In this document: piece after piece, positions 34,353-44,295 of the stretch
Layout of the letters: every line of letters begins with the position of its first letter
Numbering within the stretch: position 1 is the first letter of the stretch
DNA from: Lysinibacillus xylanilyticus
GTDB lineage: Bacteria; Bacillota; Bacilli; Bacillales_A; Planococcaceae
Direction of reading: 5' to 3'
DNA length: 64,000 nt
Assembly: GCF_001708185.1 (NCBI RefSeq)
Contig: NZ_MDDN01000004.1
Coordinates: 310,001 to 374,000 of the forward strand
Notes under the pieces: model-generated
What the model saw: the letters and a program-made list of their open reading frames with translations, nothing else
Databases searched by the model: none
Told to the model about the DNA's origin: nothing
Program-made: the position numbers and the translations under genes

Positions 34353-35321
34353 TTAAAAAATCGTCATATTCCACTCGGTCGCGATATGCTTTAGTAAATT
34401 CACTCCTGCTACACTATTCCCAATGGTATCAATTGCTGGTCCGTAAATGCCAATACCGCAGCCAGCAGGAAAAGGTGAATCTAAGCCTGCATGACTTGGT
34501 ACAGCCACCAAAATTGCACCAGAGACACCACTTTTAGCGGGTAACCCGATAAATGCAGCAAATTTACCAGAAGCATTATACATACCGCATGTAACCATTA
34601 ATGCCTTCGCTAATTTAGCCACTTGCTTTGGAAAGAGTTGCGTTTTTAATAGAGGATGATAGCCATCATTGGCGATTACTAAACCAATCATCGCTAAATC
34701 CGAAACATTGACTTCAATAGCACATTGTTTCAAATAAACCTCCAATGCCTCCTCTACAGGGCAATCTAAAAAGCCAGAATCCATTAAATAGTATGCTAAT
34801 GATCGATTACGATTAGCTGTTTGCCATTCAGATTGAAAAACCTCTTCATTTACCCTTATTTTTTTGCCAACGATTTGTTCTAAAAAATGTAGGATTTTTG
34901 TAACCTTCTCTTGTGGTGAATTTCCGTCAAGCATAGAGGAGACTGTAATCGCTCCTGCATTAATCATTGGGTTAAAAGGTTTTCCAGGTTGATGGCTTTC
35001 AAGACGAATGATTGAATTGAAGGTATCACCTGTAGGTTCAACATCTACTCGCTCTAAAACATAGGGTAATCCCCGTTCCATACACGCTAAAATAAATGTC
35101 ACAACTTTTGAAACACTTTGCAGGGTAAACAGTTCAGCTGTCTCTCCTGCTTTGATTTCGTCACGATTTGGTCCGATAATCGAAATAGCTAATTGATTTG
35201 GATCTTTTTCTGATAAAGCAGGAATATAGCTTGCGCATTGTCCCTCTTTCGCATAAGGACGAAACTGTTTGACCCATTCTGATACAAGTTCATGATGATT
35301 GTTGATATGATTTGTCGGCAA
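34353..35321 (-). CDS. glsA: Glutaminase
   Basis: GlsA hydrolyses glutamine to glutamate and ammonia. The 322-residue serine-dependent (beta-lactamase-like fold) enzyme has the Ser-x-x-Lys pair in TLQSVSKVV, plus the family segments GDTFNSIIRLE, KPFNPMINAGAI, AYYLMDSGFLDC, AIEVNVSDLAMIG, GMYNASGKFA and GIGIYGPAIDTIGNSVAG. The TTG at 35321 has AAGGAG nine bases upstream; the longest frame would add 19 residues without a ribosome site. Confidence 0.94.
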   Translation of the reverse strand: MPTNHINNHHELVSEWVKQFRPYAKEGQCASYIPALSEKDPNQLAISIIGPNRDEIKAGETAELFTLQSVSKVVTFILACMERGLPYVLERVDVEPTGDTFNSIIRLESHQPGKPFNPMINAGAITVSSMLDGNSPQEKVTKILHFLEQIVGKKIRVNEEVFQSEWQTANRNRSLAYYLMDSGFLDCPVEEALEVYLKQCAIEVNVSDLAMIGLVIANDGYHPLLKTQLFPKQVAKLAKALMVTCGMYNASGKFAAFIGLPAKSGVSGAILVAVPSHAGLDSPFPAGCGIGIYGPAIDTIGNSVAGVNLLKHIATEWNMTIF

Positions 35322-35573
35322 TTTTGTGTTCTCCTTCCAAAAAAAAATACATCTTTGTTGCTCTTCCGTACACTTCACTAAAAAAATTTAATGCTAGGCA
35401 AAAACAGAGCCTCCCTAGTTTACACTATGAAGACTCTATCCGATATAATTTTTTAAAACTTTGATGGCATCATACCTTCTGGAATTAACGATTAACTGTA
35501 AATAGTATAGCGAAGATTTGATATTCTACACAAATGAAAAAAATAAATTTATCAAGAGACTTTTTCGCTACAG

Positions 35574-35606
35574 AAAAACCCCGAATAAATTCGTTATTCG
35601 GGGCTA
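35574..35606 (-). terminator. Terminator of large exported protein gene
   Basis: Minus-strand CCCCGAATAA and TTTATTCGGGG arms, followed by TTTTTCTG. Confidence 0.85.
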
Positions 35607-35621
35607 GTACTAATTAAAATA

Positions 35622-38477
35622 TTATGGCTGCATTTGTTTATAAAGAAGTTCAAGCTTTTTCGAAAGCTTGCCATAAGCAGTTTGCCACGTTTTATATGCA
35701 GCTGGCTTCTTTTCTTCTGTTGCCGCTTCGTAAGTTTTATATAACTCATATACTTCCGTAACTTTTTTCAAATCACTTTCTGCCTGCGTTAGCTTCGAGT
35801 AATTTTTCACTAATTTTTTCTCAGTAGAACTAAGCTTGTCATACGATATACGAATTTTCGTAACTTCAGTATCTAAATTGGCAATATATTCTCCATTTTT
35901 CTCAAGCCCATTGATCATTTCCACCAAATTTAAAGCAGATTCGTTTGCAGCTTGTTGTTTTGCTTCTGCTTCAACAATTTTTTTCCGAACACTTTCATTT
36001 ATTAAACTCGTCTGTTTTGACGTCAATTTTGAAAATGCTTTAATAACAGTTGCTGGATTTTTTTCGAATGATTTGTCATACTGCTTCATGAATGACTCTA
36101 CTTTTTTCACATCAGAGACAGCCGTAGTTAAGATAGAAGCATTGGTAACACGTTTTTTATCACTAGAGCTTAACTTATTATATTGAGTGGATAGCTCTTT
36201 AATTTTTTCTATAGACACTGTGTACATATCATTGTTTATCATTGCAGCGATTTCACTCTCTAATTTTGATACGTCTGGAACATTGCCATCTAATAGTTTA
36301 AGTAATTTTTCATACTCATCTTTAGCTAAATGCTGTTGGTTTGCAGGTAACTTTGCATAAGCTGTTTGCACTGATTGAATTTTCTTAACCTGCTTCGTAA
36401 CATCTGTTTCTTCTTTAGCATCCTGTACTTTTTTAAGGAACGATTTGGCGCCTGAAATATCTTTACTTGCTGCTGTTAGTAGGTCGTAATTCGTCACATA
36501 TTTACGGGCATCGGATGATAATTTTTTATATTCCGCTGTAGCATTCGCTACTTCTGTTTCTAATTGTTGCAGAGAATAGTTGGTGATGTTTGCAAAAGAA
36601 TCGATTTTTGTTTTTAAAGCTAGGGCTGCTGCTTTATCTTGTGGTTCCTTACCACCGTTACCAACAGTCACATCTGGTGAATTATTTAAAAATTCTTTTG
36701 CATTATACACAAGTGATTGCTGTAAACTTGTTAGCTTATTATAGGCTTTTAGTGTACTGCTATAGCTTGATTTTAACTTACTCTCTGAGACCCCCGGTGT
36801 TTTCTTAAGTTTTAGATAGGCATCCATATCCTTAATAACTTTTTCAGCCGTCTTAAGATCTTTTTGCAATGTTAAAATACGATCATAGTCTTTAATTTGG
36901 GCCGCTGAAGTCTTTGTTAAGTTTTTATAATCACTGATTATTTTATTGACATTATCTACGTTCTCTTTCCATGTCTCTCTTGTTGGATTAATTGGATACT
37001 GCTTGTCCCCAACATACGATTGAATTAATGCGTTTAATTTCATAATTTGAATTTGTTCTGCATTTTCCGCATTCTGCAATTTTTCTTTATACGTATTTGG
37101 AACTAATAGCATTTGCTTGTAAGTTAACTTTTCGTAAGTAGAGCGGATCGATTTTGCAGTAGTCACTTGCTTGCTCGGTGTATCATTTGGCGACAATTTA
37201 TCAAATGATTTTAAGTACTGCTCAATTTTCTTTATATCTTGCTTCGCTTCTTTTAATATTGTTTGGTTTTGTACGATTGCTTGGTAATCTTTTGACAGTT
37301 TTGATATACGCGTTTCAATTTGGTTCACTGCCGCTTGTAAAGACTCTAAGCTAGAAGGAACATACTTGATATAAGAATTTTCGTAGGATATTAATGCAGA
37401 AATTTGTTTATTAATCTCTCGTACTTCCGTAAGCTCGTCAATTTTGGATGGGTTATGCAATGCCATTTTTATCGCATTGTATATTTCATCATTAACATCT
37501 AAACTGCGCTGTAAATAGTCCAGCTTATTATAGTCCGCTTCAAGATTTTTCAAAAACTGAGGTAAATCCTTTTTATCAACATTGCCCATTTTATTCAATT
37601 TTTCTTTTAATGCATCGACAGCTGCAATATCTGCAAGTGCTCTTTTCAATACTTCATAATTAGTAACATTCGCTTTAGCAGTAGATGATAGAGCTTGATA
37701 TTTTTTATCTAAGTCTTTCGCAAGTGCCTGAAATTCTCCAAAGGTTGTTGTCAAATTATATTTGTTGCCATCCTTCAGTAAATCTTTAATATTCTTCGTT
37801 AATGTCTCTGTCGGCTGTTTAGATACTGTAAGTACTTTTGAGGGATCCGATTCAAGTGTATGTGAACCTACTTTCGCAGTTACTTTCACAACAATATCTT
37901 TCGGTTCCTTGTCTAAGGCATCCGTAGGGATCGTAAATGTTGCTCCTGTTGCCCCATTAATAATGGAAAAGACTTCTCCTACTTTATAAAACCATTGATA
38001 GCTGTATGTAATTTGGTTACTTTCTAATTTCGTACCGTTTGCATCAATTACATTGGCGCCTACCACTTTAACAGTATCACCTGGTGTCACAAAGTTAGTT
38101 GTTGAGTAACCTTCAAAAACTGGTTCTTCAATGCTTAATTGCAATGGCTTTATCGTACATGTATTACTTTTATAAGTATCACTTGAAGTGACCGCTTTTA
38201 CGATAATTGTTTTCTTTTCTGCTTCAGCAGGAACTTTAAAGGATATGCCTGTAGCACCAGGAATCAGTTTTTCAGAACCATCCGCTTCAATATAGTACCA
38301 TTGATAACTGTTTACATATGTATTAGACGGTAAATTTTTCACATCCGCTGTGATTATGTCATTGACCTTCGCATCTGCGTTTATTTTAATAGTTGATGTT
38401 TCTTCTGCCCCTACTACTGCTGGTGCAACAATGACTGCAGGTATTGCTGCAACTGATAATAAAAACTTTTTATTCAA
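35622..38477 (-). CDS. Large exported repeat protein with Ig-like and helical repeats
   Basis: 951 residues with a signal peptide (MNKKFLLSVAAIPAVIVAPA, then VGAEE). Residues ~25-220 form two similar beta domains (NSYQWYYIEADGS...GATGISFKVPAE; YSYQWFYKVGE...GATGATFTIPTD), resembling bacterial Ig-like domains. From ~225 to the end runs a long series of helical repeats of about 80-110 residues with a recurring KLSS...K..VTNY..L..A motif. No SLH, LPXTG or C-terminal TM is visible, so the mode of wall attachment is unknown. The role may be structural or S-layer-associated. The gene stands alone with its own terminator. Confidence 0.8.
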   Translation of the reverse strand: MNKKFLLSVAAIPAVIVAPAVVGAEETSTIKINADAKVNDIITADVKNLPSNTYVNSYQWYYIEADGSEKLIPGATGISFKVPAEAEKKTIIVKAVTSSDTYKSNTCTIKPLQLSIEEPVFEGYSTTNFVTPGDTVKVVGANVIDANGTKLESNQITYSYQWFYKVGEVFSIINGATGATFTIPTDALDKEPKDIVVKVTAKVGSHTLESDPSKVLTVSKQPTETLTKNIKDLLKDGNKYNLTTTFGEFQALAKDLDKKYQALSSTAKANVTNYEVLKRALADIAAVDALKEKLNKMGNVDKKDLPQFLKNLEADYNKLDYLQRSLDVNDEIYNAIKMALHNPSKIDELTEVREINKQISALISYENSYIKYVPSSLESLQAAVNQIETRISKLSKDYQAIVQNQTILKEAKQDIKKIEQYLKSFDKLSPNDTPSKQVTTAKSIRSTYEKLTYKQMLLVPNTYKEKLQNAENAEQIQIMKLNALIQSYVGDKQYPINPTRETWKENVDNVNKIISDYKNLTKTSAAQIKDYDRILTLQKDLKTAEKVIKDMDAYLKLKKTPGVSESKLKSSYSSTLKAYNKLTSLQQSLVYNAKEFLNNSPDVTVGNGGKEPQDKAAALALKTKIDSFANITNYSLQQLETEVANATAEYKKLSSDARKYVTNYDLLTAASKDISGAKSFLKKVQDAKEETDVTKQVKKIQSVQTAYAKLPANQQHLAKDEYEKLLKLLDGNVPDVSKLESEIAAMINNDMYTVSIEKIKELSTQYNKLSSSDKKRVTNASILTTAVSDVKKVESFMKQYDKSFEKNPATVIKAFSKLTSKQTSLINESVRKKIVEAEAKQQAANESALNLVEMINGLEKNGEYIANLDTEVTKIRISYDKLSSTEKKLVKNYSKLTQAESDLKKVTEVYELYKTYEAATEEKKPAAYKTWQTAYGKLSKKLELLYKQMQP

Positions 38478-38812
38478 GACGTTTGTCCTCCTTTATACCT
38501 TCTAAATTTTATATCGGTCTGAATCTAAAAATTTCCCTATAATTTAGCAATCTATCCAAAAAGGTAGATAATACTTATCTTTTTAAATATAAATATTACT
38601 TATTTGATATCTCCACTATTATATTTGCGGTTACGTTCAGCAAAATATATAATCCATTTAACTATATGATATAAAAAAATAGGTCTAAGTGCTTTTCATT
38701 ACAACAGGAAATACAGGAAGAAATAACACCTTCTTAACTCCACTCAACAAACGGTTTCCAGTATTAATAAATATATGTATAATACAACTGTTATTAGGAG
38801 GTCGATGGTAAT
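38478..38812. other. Intergenic promoter region between divergent genes
   Basis: AT-rich DNA separating the exported protein gene (minus) from the TPR/AAA operon (plus). A CCTATAATTTA -10-like box lies near 38534-38545 and TAGGAGG at 38794-38800. There is no gene, repeat or clear operator. Confidence 0.4.
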
Positions 38813-39262
38813 ATGGAAAATCTTTATAAACCTAGCTTAACAAGCCCTGATGTATACAGGACTAGAAGTTACGAAGTTAGTAATTTATTTTTTGTTGCTA
38901 TGTTTGGTGGTATTTTTGCCATTGTAGCATTAGGTATGCAAAACGCAAAATGGCTAAAAATTGAGAAAAAATACATACAGCTACTAACGATCATTAGTAT
39001 TGTACTCATTATTGCGAAACTGGCAATCGTTTATGCAATCGGACAACAAATACTACCAATTGAAGAGAAATATATAAAATTTATTGGACGATTATTTGGG
39101 GCGGCTTGTTTTTTCATCTTCTTTACATTTCTAAACGAACCCTATAAAGAGCATTTAGCAGTTGATGGTGAAGCAGAATCATTATGGAGGCCAGGGTTTA
39201 TCGTTTGTATGATCTCGGGCTTAATTGAGGCTGTTACTACTTTGTTCATACTAGCACTTTAG
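38813..39262 (+). CDS. Four-helix membrane protein of the TPR/AAA+ operon
   Basis: 149 residues with four predicted TM helices (NLFFVAMFGGIFAIVALGM; IQLLTIISIVLIIAKLAIVY; FIGRLFGAACFFIFFTFL; FIVCMISGLIEAVTTLFIL). The first 20 residues and the EPYKEHLAVDGEAESLW loop are polar. No family was recognised. TTAGGAGG precedes the ATG. It lies 19 bp before the TPR gene and is presumably co-transcribed with the AAA+ ATPase, suggesting a membrane-bound complex. Confidence 0.8.
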   Translation: MENLYKPSLTSPDVYRTRSYEVSNLFFVAMFGGIFAIVALGMQNAKWLKIEKKYIQLLTIISIVLIIAKLAIVYAIGQQILPIEEKYIKFIGRLFGAACFFIFFTFLNEPYKEHLAVDGEAESLWRPGFIVCMISGLIEAVTTLFILAL

Positions 39263-39281
39263 GAAAGGAGATAAATAGAAT

Positions 39282-40175
39282 ATGAGTGAATACGAAGAAT
39301 ATGAAGAACCATCTTTTGAAGTCATAGAGCATTATTTCGATATAGGAAAATATACCCGAGTAATCGAACTTATCAATGAGGAACTACCTGACCATTTTGA
39401 AAACAGCAGGCTTTGGTATATGTTAGGATACAGTAATTATGCAATAAACGAATTTGACGAGGCAGAAGAACAGTTTCACGAAGCAATGAGATTAGGCTAT
39501 GATGAGGATATCATATTTTATTTTCTCGGCCATCTTTACATGCAAACCGAGCGATGGCAAGAAGCAGAGGAAGCTTTTCTTGAAGCACTTCGCTTAAATC
39601 CAAATGATGCCGAAACACATGCTGCCTATGCTGTTTTAATGAAAAAGACAGGCCATCGTAAAAAAGCAAAGTTATTAATAAATAAAGCATTAGAATTAGA
39701 TCCAGAAAATTCATATGTGTTACGTATGAACTTTATTTTAGAAGGCGTGCATGGAAATAAAGAGCAACAAATCCTTGCATTAGAACAATATATGAATTCA
39801 GCAGATAGTGAAATGGCTAAATTATTGCACCTTGGCATAAATGCCTCATTCCGAAATAATGAAAAAGAAGCGAAAGAATATTACAGACAAGCCTTTCTTT
39901 TAAATCCTGAAGATCAAACATTGCTCTCTATATTAGAAGAAATGGAAATTACAGCCCATCCGCTGTTAGCACCTAACCGTTTTATCGAGCGTTTAGGAGG
40001 TCCCTCTATTATTTGGTTAGTTGGTATTGGGATGACTTTCTTATTACTTGCAATAGGAGTCGACAATATTGCAATGGTATTTTTACAATGCTATGTAGTA
40101 CTTGCACTATACACATGGATTTCAGTTCCATTAGTAAAAGGACTAAGAAAAATAAGGGGCCATCGATATGGATAA
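39282..40175 (+). CDS. TPR protein with C-terminal membrane helices
   Basis: 297 residues. About residues 20-215 form tetratricopeptide repeats (SRLWYMLGYSNYAINEFDEA, then AEEAFLEALRLNPNDAETHA and AKLLINKALELDPENSYVL). Two adjacent TM helices close the protein (IIWLVGIGMTFLLLAIGV and IAMVFLQCYVVLALYTWI). The TPR part is expected to face the cytosol as a scaffold. GAAAGGAG precedes the ATG, and its end overlaps the AAA+ gene by eight bases. Confidence 0.85.
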   Translation: MSEYEEYEEPSFEVIEHYFDIGKYTRVIELINEELPDHFENSRLWYMLGYSNYAINEFDEAEEQFHEAMRLGYDEDIIFYFLGHLYMQTERWQEAEEAFLEALRLNPNDAETHAAYAVLMKKTGHRKKAKLLINKALELDPENSYVLRMNFILEGVHGNKEQQILALEQYMNSADSEMAKLLHLGINASFRNNEKEAKEYYRQAFLLNPEDQTLLSILEEMEITAHPLLAPNRFIERLGGPSIIWLVGIGMTFLLLAIGVDNIAMVFLQCYVVLALYTWISVPLVKGLRKIRGHRYG

Positions 40176-41466
40176 AATAAAATGGTTACAACAAATGGTA
40201 GAACAAAGCCCAGCCGACCCCCAAGCACACTATTGGCTTGGAAAAGAACTTGCAGATAATGGGCGTTGGCTAGAAGCCGTGCAAGCATATTCTACAGGCA
40301 TTTCTCTCTGTACAGATGATACACTACGTATGGAAATTATTAATGAATTAACAAAAGCAAGTGTTCAAATTCAACAAACAAATTCAATAGATTTCCATTC
40401 ACTAGTTGTTGAACATGAAGGTCATGATAATGATGAGATGATTGAGACTGAGGAAGCCATTGCCGCTTCTGCAGAAGAATTGCTTGAAAGAGAAGTCGAA
40501 AGTGACGAAACCGAGTCGGATCAAGACAACAGACAAATAAATCTTGGACCTAAGTTAAAAATTATTAACGGTGAAGTCCCTCAAAAAACCGTAAGAAAAG
40601 GTAAGGAACAAATCACTTTTGCGGATGTTGCTGGCCTTGATGACTTAAAAAAGACGATTAATCTTCGTATAATTAGCCCGTTTTACAACAAGGGTTTGTT
40701 TGCTAAATTTCGAAAAAAAGTAGGCGGTGGCGTTCTCCTCTATGGTCCGCCTGGATGCGGAAAAACATTTATCGCCAAGGCAACTGCTGGTGAATGCAAG
40801 GCAAATTTCTACCCTATTCATATTACAGATATATTAAGAGCATATACTGGAGAAAGTGAACTAAATTTAAAAAGCTTTTTTGATAAAGCACGCTTTCAAA
40901 GACCAAGCATTATGTTCTTTGATGAAGTAGACACACTTGGTTATAGCCGTTCACAGTCTTCAGAGAGTTCTAGAAGCTTAATTAATACATTTCTTACAGA
41001 GATGGAAGGAATCGATACAAGTACAGATGAAGTACTTGTCATGGCAGCTACGAATACCCCATGGGATGTTGATAATGCCTTAAAACGTCCTGGTCGGTTC
41101 GATCGCCTCATCTTTGTCGCTCCACCAGATATAAAAGCTAGAGAGCAAATTTTTAAATTGAAGCTAGCGGGAAGATATGCTGAAGAAATCGATGTAGCAA
41201 CACTTGCCGCTCAAACTGAATTTTTCTCAGGTGCAGACATCGAAAATGTGATTGAATTAGCTATTGAAAATGTACTTGCAGAAATTTTAACAACTGGTAA
41301 TGAACGTCCAATTACGACTAATGATTTATTACACACTTTAGAAGAGTTACAACCCTCTACATTAGATTGGTTACGGACCGCTAAAAACTACGTAAAGTAC
41401 TCAAACCAATCAGGATTATATAATGATGTTGAAAAATATCTGCGGGCCCACGCTAAACGCATATAA
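40168..41466 (+). CDS. AAA+ ATPase with N-terminal TPR-like segment
   Basis: 432 residues. The N-terminus (1-75) contains a TPR-like pair (DPQAHYWLGKELADNGRWLE). An acidic linker (~80-130) follows, then a classic FtsH/spastin-like AAA module: Walker A GPPGCGKT near residue 194, Walker B IMFFDEVD near 250, ATNTPWDVD, the arginine finger region RPGRFDR near 310, and a helical lid with FSGADIENVIELA. No protease domain is fused. The gene overlaps the TPR-TM gene upstream, so the two proteins probably work together in membrane protein remodelling (inference). Confidence 0.88.
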   Translation: MDKIKWLQQMVEQSPADPQAHYWLGKELADNGRWLEAVQAYSTGISLCTDDTLRMEIINELTKASVQIQQTNSIDFHSLVVEHEGHDNDEMIETEEAIAASAEELLEREVESDETESDQDNRQINLGPKLKIINGEVPQKTVRKGKEQITFADVAGLDDLKKTINLRIISPFYNKGLFAKFRKKVGGGVLLYGPPGCGKTFIAKATAGECKANFYPIHITDILRAYTGESELNLKSFFDKARFQRPSIMFFDEVDTLGYSRSQSSESSRSLINTFLTEMEGIDTSTDEVLVMAATNTPWDVDNALKRPGRFDRLIFVAPPDIKAREQIFKLKLAGRYAEEIDVATLAAQTEFFSGADIENVIELAIENVLAEILTTGNERPITTNDLLHTLEELQPSTLDWLRTAKNYVKYSNQSGLYNDVEKYLRAHAKRI

Positions 41467-41477
41467 TAAATAAAATC

Positions 41478-41512
41478 AAAGAGGCATCTCAATTTGGGAT
41501 GCCTCTTTTACA
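41478..41512 (+). terminator. Terminator of TPR/AAA+ operon
   Basis: GAGGCATC and GATGCCTC arms enclose TCAATTTGG and are followed by TTTTA. Confidence 0.8.
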
Positions 41513-41523
41513 TGTATGTTAAT

Positions 41524-41597
41524 TTAGATTTTATGGGTATCTAAATACTGATGCCAGACTTGATCTTCCACACCTGTCCTTTAGCTTGCGTATTCAT
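41524..41597 (-). pseudogene. Tiny frameshifted gene (~24 codons)
   Basis: GTGGAGG lies upstream of an ATG reading MNTQAKGQ. A one-base shift then gives GVEDQVWHQYLDTHKI and a stop, a more protein-like ending than the 18-codon zero frame. It is probably a very small gene broken by an indel, or a sequencing error. No family was recognised. Confidence 0.3.
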
Positions 41598-41632
41598 TTG
41601 TAACCTCCACTCTACAATATACTGACATTTTT

Positions 41633-42325
41633 TCACACATCATCTTGATGCAATTTCCTTGCCTGATGAGTTGCCAAGTCCGCATATCTTGTAGGGATTG
41701 GTAATCGGCTATCCTTTTCAATAAAATGCATCGTGATTTTAGTTGCTGTATCTAAATCAATGTCGTTTCCACATGAAACAAAAATTGGTTTAACATCCCT
41801 TCTACTCCTCAGAGCACGACCATATACTTCCCCTTCAATGACAATATCAGTAAACGCTCCTGTTCTATTTTCCGGCATGATAAAATCCGTATTTTCAATT
41901 TTATAATACGTTTTCGCTACACCAATTGTCGGTTTTTCTAAGTAGAATGAAGCATGTGTTGCAACGCCCATATTGCGCTTATGTAAATAACCATTTCCAT
42001 CAAACATATAAAGGTTTGGATTCGTTTTCAACTTTTTAACAGCTTCTAAAATAAGAGGCAATTCACGAAAAGCTAAAAACCCGGAAATATAAGGAGTTGT
42101 AATTTCATCCATGTAATCAACTTGTTCCACTAATTTTTTTGAACAAAAATCAAAAACTTGAATGCAACAAACTCCATATTCTTTATTATTTTCACCCCAA
42201 TAGGCAATATCCACTCCTGCAACAAGTTTAATTTGATCTTCAGAAAAATTGTTTTGTAGAGATATACGCTTTCTTAATTCATTTTGTTGAGATGTATAGT
42301 TTAGGATCATTTTTTCTATTTCCAT
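41633..42325 (-). CDS. nfi: Endonuclease V (deoxyinosine 3'-endonuclease)
   Basis: Endonuclease V nicks DNA one base 3' of hypoxanthine from deaminated adenine. The 230-residue protein has the family motifs VAGVDIAYW (catalytic Asp), PYISGFLAFRELP, FDGNGYLHKRNMGVATHAS (catalytic Asp, His) and IGVAKTYYK. The in-frame ATG at 42325 is preferred, though GAGGAG is closer to a second ATG at 42337. It stands alone between the AAA+ operon and a MITE. Confidence 0.9.
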   Translation of the reverse strand: MEIEKMILNYTSQQNELRKRISLQNNFSEDQIKLVAGVDIAYWGENNKEYGVCCIQVFDFCSKKLVEQVDYMDEITTPYISGFLAFRELPLILEAVKKLKTNPNLYMFDGNGYLHKRNMGVATHASFYLEKPTIGVAKTYYKIENTDFIMPENRTGAFTDIVIEGEVYGRALRSRRDVKPIFVSCGNDIDLDTATKITMHFIEKDSRLPIPTRYADLATHQARKLHQDDV

Positions 42326-42397
42326 GAAGATGATCATCTCCTCTTTATATAAATATACTATTACTATACGAAAATAATGGCATTTATCATAAAGATT

Positions 42398-42590
42398 GGC
42401 TCATCACCATAACGTGTGGTTGAATTCCGTTCCGGCTGGGCGCTTTGTTGCTGTCGCTTCGCTTTCGCACAGATAAAACATTTGCCGCTGACGCTTCGCT
42501 TTCGCGCAGAGCAGAGCTTCCTGGGGGCGTCCAGCCTCCACTTCAATCAACTTATATACATGGCATACGTTTTAACAAATGTCATCCCTA
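42398..42590 (+). repeat. ISL3-type MITE, copy E, long form with 1.7 minisatellite units
   Basis: It opens GGCTCATCACCATAACGTG and runs through TTCCGTTCCGGCTGGGCG. About one and two thirds copies of the 37-bp unit (GCTGTCGCTTCGCTTTCGCA, then GCTGACGCTTCGCTTTCGCG) follow. It continues CCTGGGGGCGTCCAGCC, CTTATATACATGGCATACG and ACAAATGTCATCC. It is the key copy linking the MITE family to the tandem array at 6577-6946. The right terminus is eroded. Confidence 0.85.
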
Positions 42591-42599
42591 TAAAATGGT

Positions 42600-42685
42600 G
42601 CAACTCAAAGCAAAACCTCCTAATCCATATTAGTACTGTGAAATCTACACAATACGAAAGGTTAGGAGGTGTGAAATTATTTATC
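42600..42685 (-). terminator. Long-loop hairpin after comP
   Basis: CCTCCTAA and TTAGGAGG arms about 60 bases apart flank the end of comP, and TTTTGC follows on the minus strand. It may be a weak terminator. No comA reading frame is present in this interval. Confidence 0.4.
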
Positions 42686-42687
42686 TA

Positions 42688-44295
42688 TTAGCCTCTACTA
42701 TGAATTGGCCTTCTATTATAGGTGTCATGGCCAAAGTAATGGGTATGATTTCCTTCATCTACTTTAATTCGAATGGACATGCCTTCTCCTACATTGGTGT
42801 TAATAGAAAACTGACCATTAAAGGCCTGTACCCGCTCCTGCATACCCCTTATCCCCATTGAATCAGCTAGAATGATATCATCCTTTTTACATCCTACACC
42901 ATCATCAGAATAATTGATTTCAAAACCATTTTCTGTTTCTAATAGGTGAATTTCAACAGTATTGGCATAAGAATGCTTCAAGGCATTGTTCAATAACTCT
43001 TGGAATAGCCGATAAATCATCAAGTTTAAACGCTCATCCTCTAAGTAAAGACGATCGATTGTGTAAATTAAAACAAAATCCGCACGCCTATGTATTTTTT
43101 GAATAAGCTTCTCAAGCGCAGCATTTAATCCCAATGTATCTAGTAAAGGTGGCTTCAAATTTTCACAGTAGCCTCTTAAATCATTCACCGATGTAATCAT
43201 ATGATTATGAATCTTAGTAAGGTTCGATTGAATATCCGCCTTTTTGTTTGCATGTATACATACATCCATTTCTCTAGCAATATGGAGTTGCTCTTGTAAA
43301 ATCGTATCATGAAGTTCTTGAGCTAACTGATATTTTTCTTCTTCAAATCGTAACCAAAGTAACTTATTTAGCCAAGGCAGCTGACTTTTATCAGCTTCCT
43401 TCATATGCTTTAACTGTTCGAGAAGCTCCTCGACCATTTTTGTATTTTCTATAAAATTATTTAAATATAGAAGTAGTAATTCAAGCCATAATAATTCCTC
43501 ATCCTTTAGATAAATGGATTTATGATGGTCTACAACTAGTATTCTTTTATAATTAACATCTTGGTGGATAAAGGCAATATAAAAATGATCCGTTTTCTTG
43601 ATATCTCCCAAGCGGAGTTTCTCAAGTAAGTCTTCGTCAATTTGATTTTGTGTATGTTCTTTTGATTTGCCAGTTGAAATAACTTGGTGTGTTTGTAAAT
43701 CATAGGTTAATACGTAAACATTATTCATCTCAAGATGTAAAGCAACTTCCTGAACAAATTTCTCAAGTAAGTCCTCAATTTTTACGACCCTTCCGATACT
43801 TTCAACTGTCTTATACAAGCGATGGATATAATCTCCTTTTGTTGAAAAAAGAATTTTTCGCTTTCGATAATCTACTTTCTCTTTAATATAGAAAAGTGCT
43901 ATTAATGATAAGAAGGCAAAAAAGAATATTTCCGTCATTTTTGAAATAGATAAATCAGTAATCGAATAAAGGCCCATTAATAGCCAAATCGTAAAAGCAA
44001 ATGAAAAATTAAAATAATGGCGCAAACGCGTAATAAAATATTCCATATCAAATATACGTTCAGTAAGCTGTGTAAATAGAAAACTATAAGGTATAAGCAT
44101 TAAGAATAAGGAGCATACATCTGCTGAAACTATTTCTTTATGAAAGAATATAAAAGGCAACGCATAAAGAAAAAGAAATGGTAGAAAAGGAATAACAATA
44201 CTTGATAATAATACTTTTAATTGCGGTGTTTTGTATTTGAAATAACAAATTATTAATGTACAATAATTAAAATAAGCAATACAAAAAATAACCAT
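42688..44295 (-). pseudogene. comP: ComP-like sensor histidine kinase, C-terminal part of a frameshifted gene
   Basis: This contains the later membrane helices, a GAF-like linker, and the kinase: a HisKA_3 dimerisation helix with the phospho-acceptor His (YQLAQELHDTILQEQ), then the HATPase domain with ELLNNALKHSYANT and the DDGVGCK and GIRGMQERV loops. Its apparent first codons read a sequence that continues, in another frame, the N-terminal half at 44253-45038. The expected response regulator comA is missing downstream, where a MITE lies. Confidence 0.85.
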
